Source: an uncultured Ignavibacteriota bacterium (lineage in GTDB: Bacteria; Bacteroidota; Ignavibacteria; Tepidaquicellales; Tepidaquicellaceae). From it: a stretch of DNA of 6,721 nt. Location: contig CALKAJ010000313.1 in the NCBI GenBank assembly GCA_937983305.1, forward strand, positions 1 through 6,721, read 5' to 3'. The notes below the pieces were generated by a model. That model saw only the letters and a list, made by a program, of their open reading frames with translations, ran no database searches and was not told the DNA's origin. Positions 6,675 to 6,721 of this stretch are shown piece after piece. How positions within the stretch are numbered: position 1 is the stretch's first letter; every line of letters begins with the position of its first letter. Made by a program: the position numbers and the translations under genes.

Positions 6675-6721
6675 AGATCGGAAGAGCACACGTCTGAACT
6701 CCAGTCACGAATCACCATCTC
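6675..6721 (+). other. Illumina TruSeq-type adapter left on the contig end (non-genomic)
   Basis: From 6675 the sequence is AGATCGGAAGAGC followed by the rest of the standard read-1 adapter through CCAGTCAC at 6708. Eight bases (GAATCACC, 6709-6716) sit where the i7 index belongs, then ATCTC (6717-6721), the start of the constant segment after the index. Translated forward it gives RSEEHTSELQSR, and in reverse WSSDVCSSDL, both known contaminant peptides. The minus-strand open frame at 6500-6718 begins inside the adapter and is not a gene. This segment should be trimmed. Confidence 0.98.

Noticed and set aside
6500..6718. Minus-strand open frame starting MVIRDWSSDVCSSDL
   Set aside because: Its start lies inside the Illumina adapter and the rest is antisense to the DPP IV-like gene.
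1..6721. CRISPR array, tRNA/rRNA, insertion sequence or phage genes
   Set aside because: No regularly spaced direct repeats, tRNA-like folds, transposase motifs or phage proteins were seen on either strand.

Overview
The window is AT-rich (about one third G+C by eye). None of the visible gene starts has a clear Shine-Dalgarno sequence. Several products carry Sec signal peptides, and one encoded enzyme is a secreted S9-type dipeptidyl peptidase. Together this suggests the Bacteroidota/Chlorobi/Ignavibacteria side of the bacterial tree, with an Ignavibacteria-like organism as the best guess (inference, no marker gene present). The sequence looks like a whole short-read contig: both ends cut a gene, and the right end runs into an Illumina library adapter (6675-6721) that is not genomic.

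Layout. 1-483 (-) is the N-terminal part of a secreted beta-rich protein. 484-768 is an intergenic region with a clear intrinsic terminator (705-732) and a small dyad. 769-1488 (-) encodes an exported all-helical protein built from two copies of a roughly 100-residue unit at an exact offset of 104 residues, with three histidines conserved in each copy. 1564-1959 (-) encodes a small putative lipoprotein with a basic Arg/Asn/Gln/Gly-rich tail. 2014-3390 (-) encodes an NtrC-family sigma54-activating response regulator. 3387-5078 (-), overlapping it by ATGA, encodes its membrane sensor histidine kinase. 5079-5219 is the divergent promoter region. 5220-6674 (+) encodes the signal peptide and beta-propeller part of a DPP IV-like peptidase, cut off before its catalytic domain.

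How the genes fit together. The most interesting point is a textbook -24/-12 sigma54 promoter (TGGCACG-N4-TTGCT, GG-N10-GC) on the minus strand at 1974-1989. It lies in the 54-base gap just after the response regulator and points into the lipoprotein gene and the His-repeat protein gene. The operon therefore appears to encode a sigma54-dependent two-component system and to place its likely target promoter directly downstream, driving two small exported proteins. This resembles ZraPSR (periplasmic sensor kinase, NtrC-type regulator, sigma54-dependent periplasmic metal-binding/chaperone protein) in architecture only; no homology to ZraP is claimed. The predicted transcription start falls about 4 bases before the lipoprotein start codon and inside a perfect 9-bp inverted repeat.
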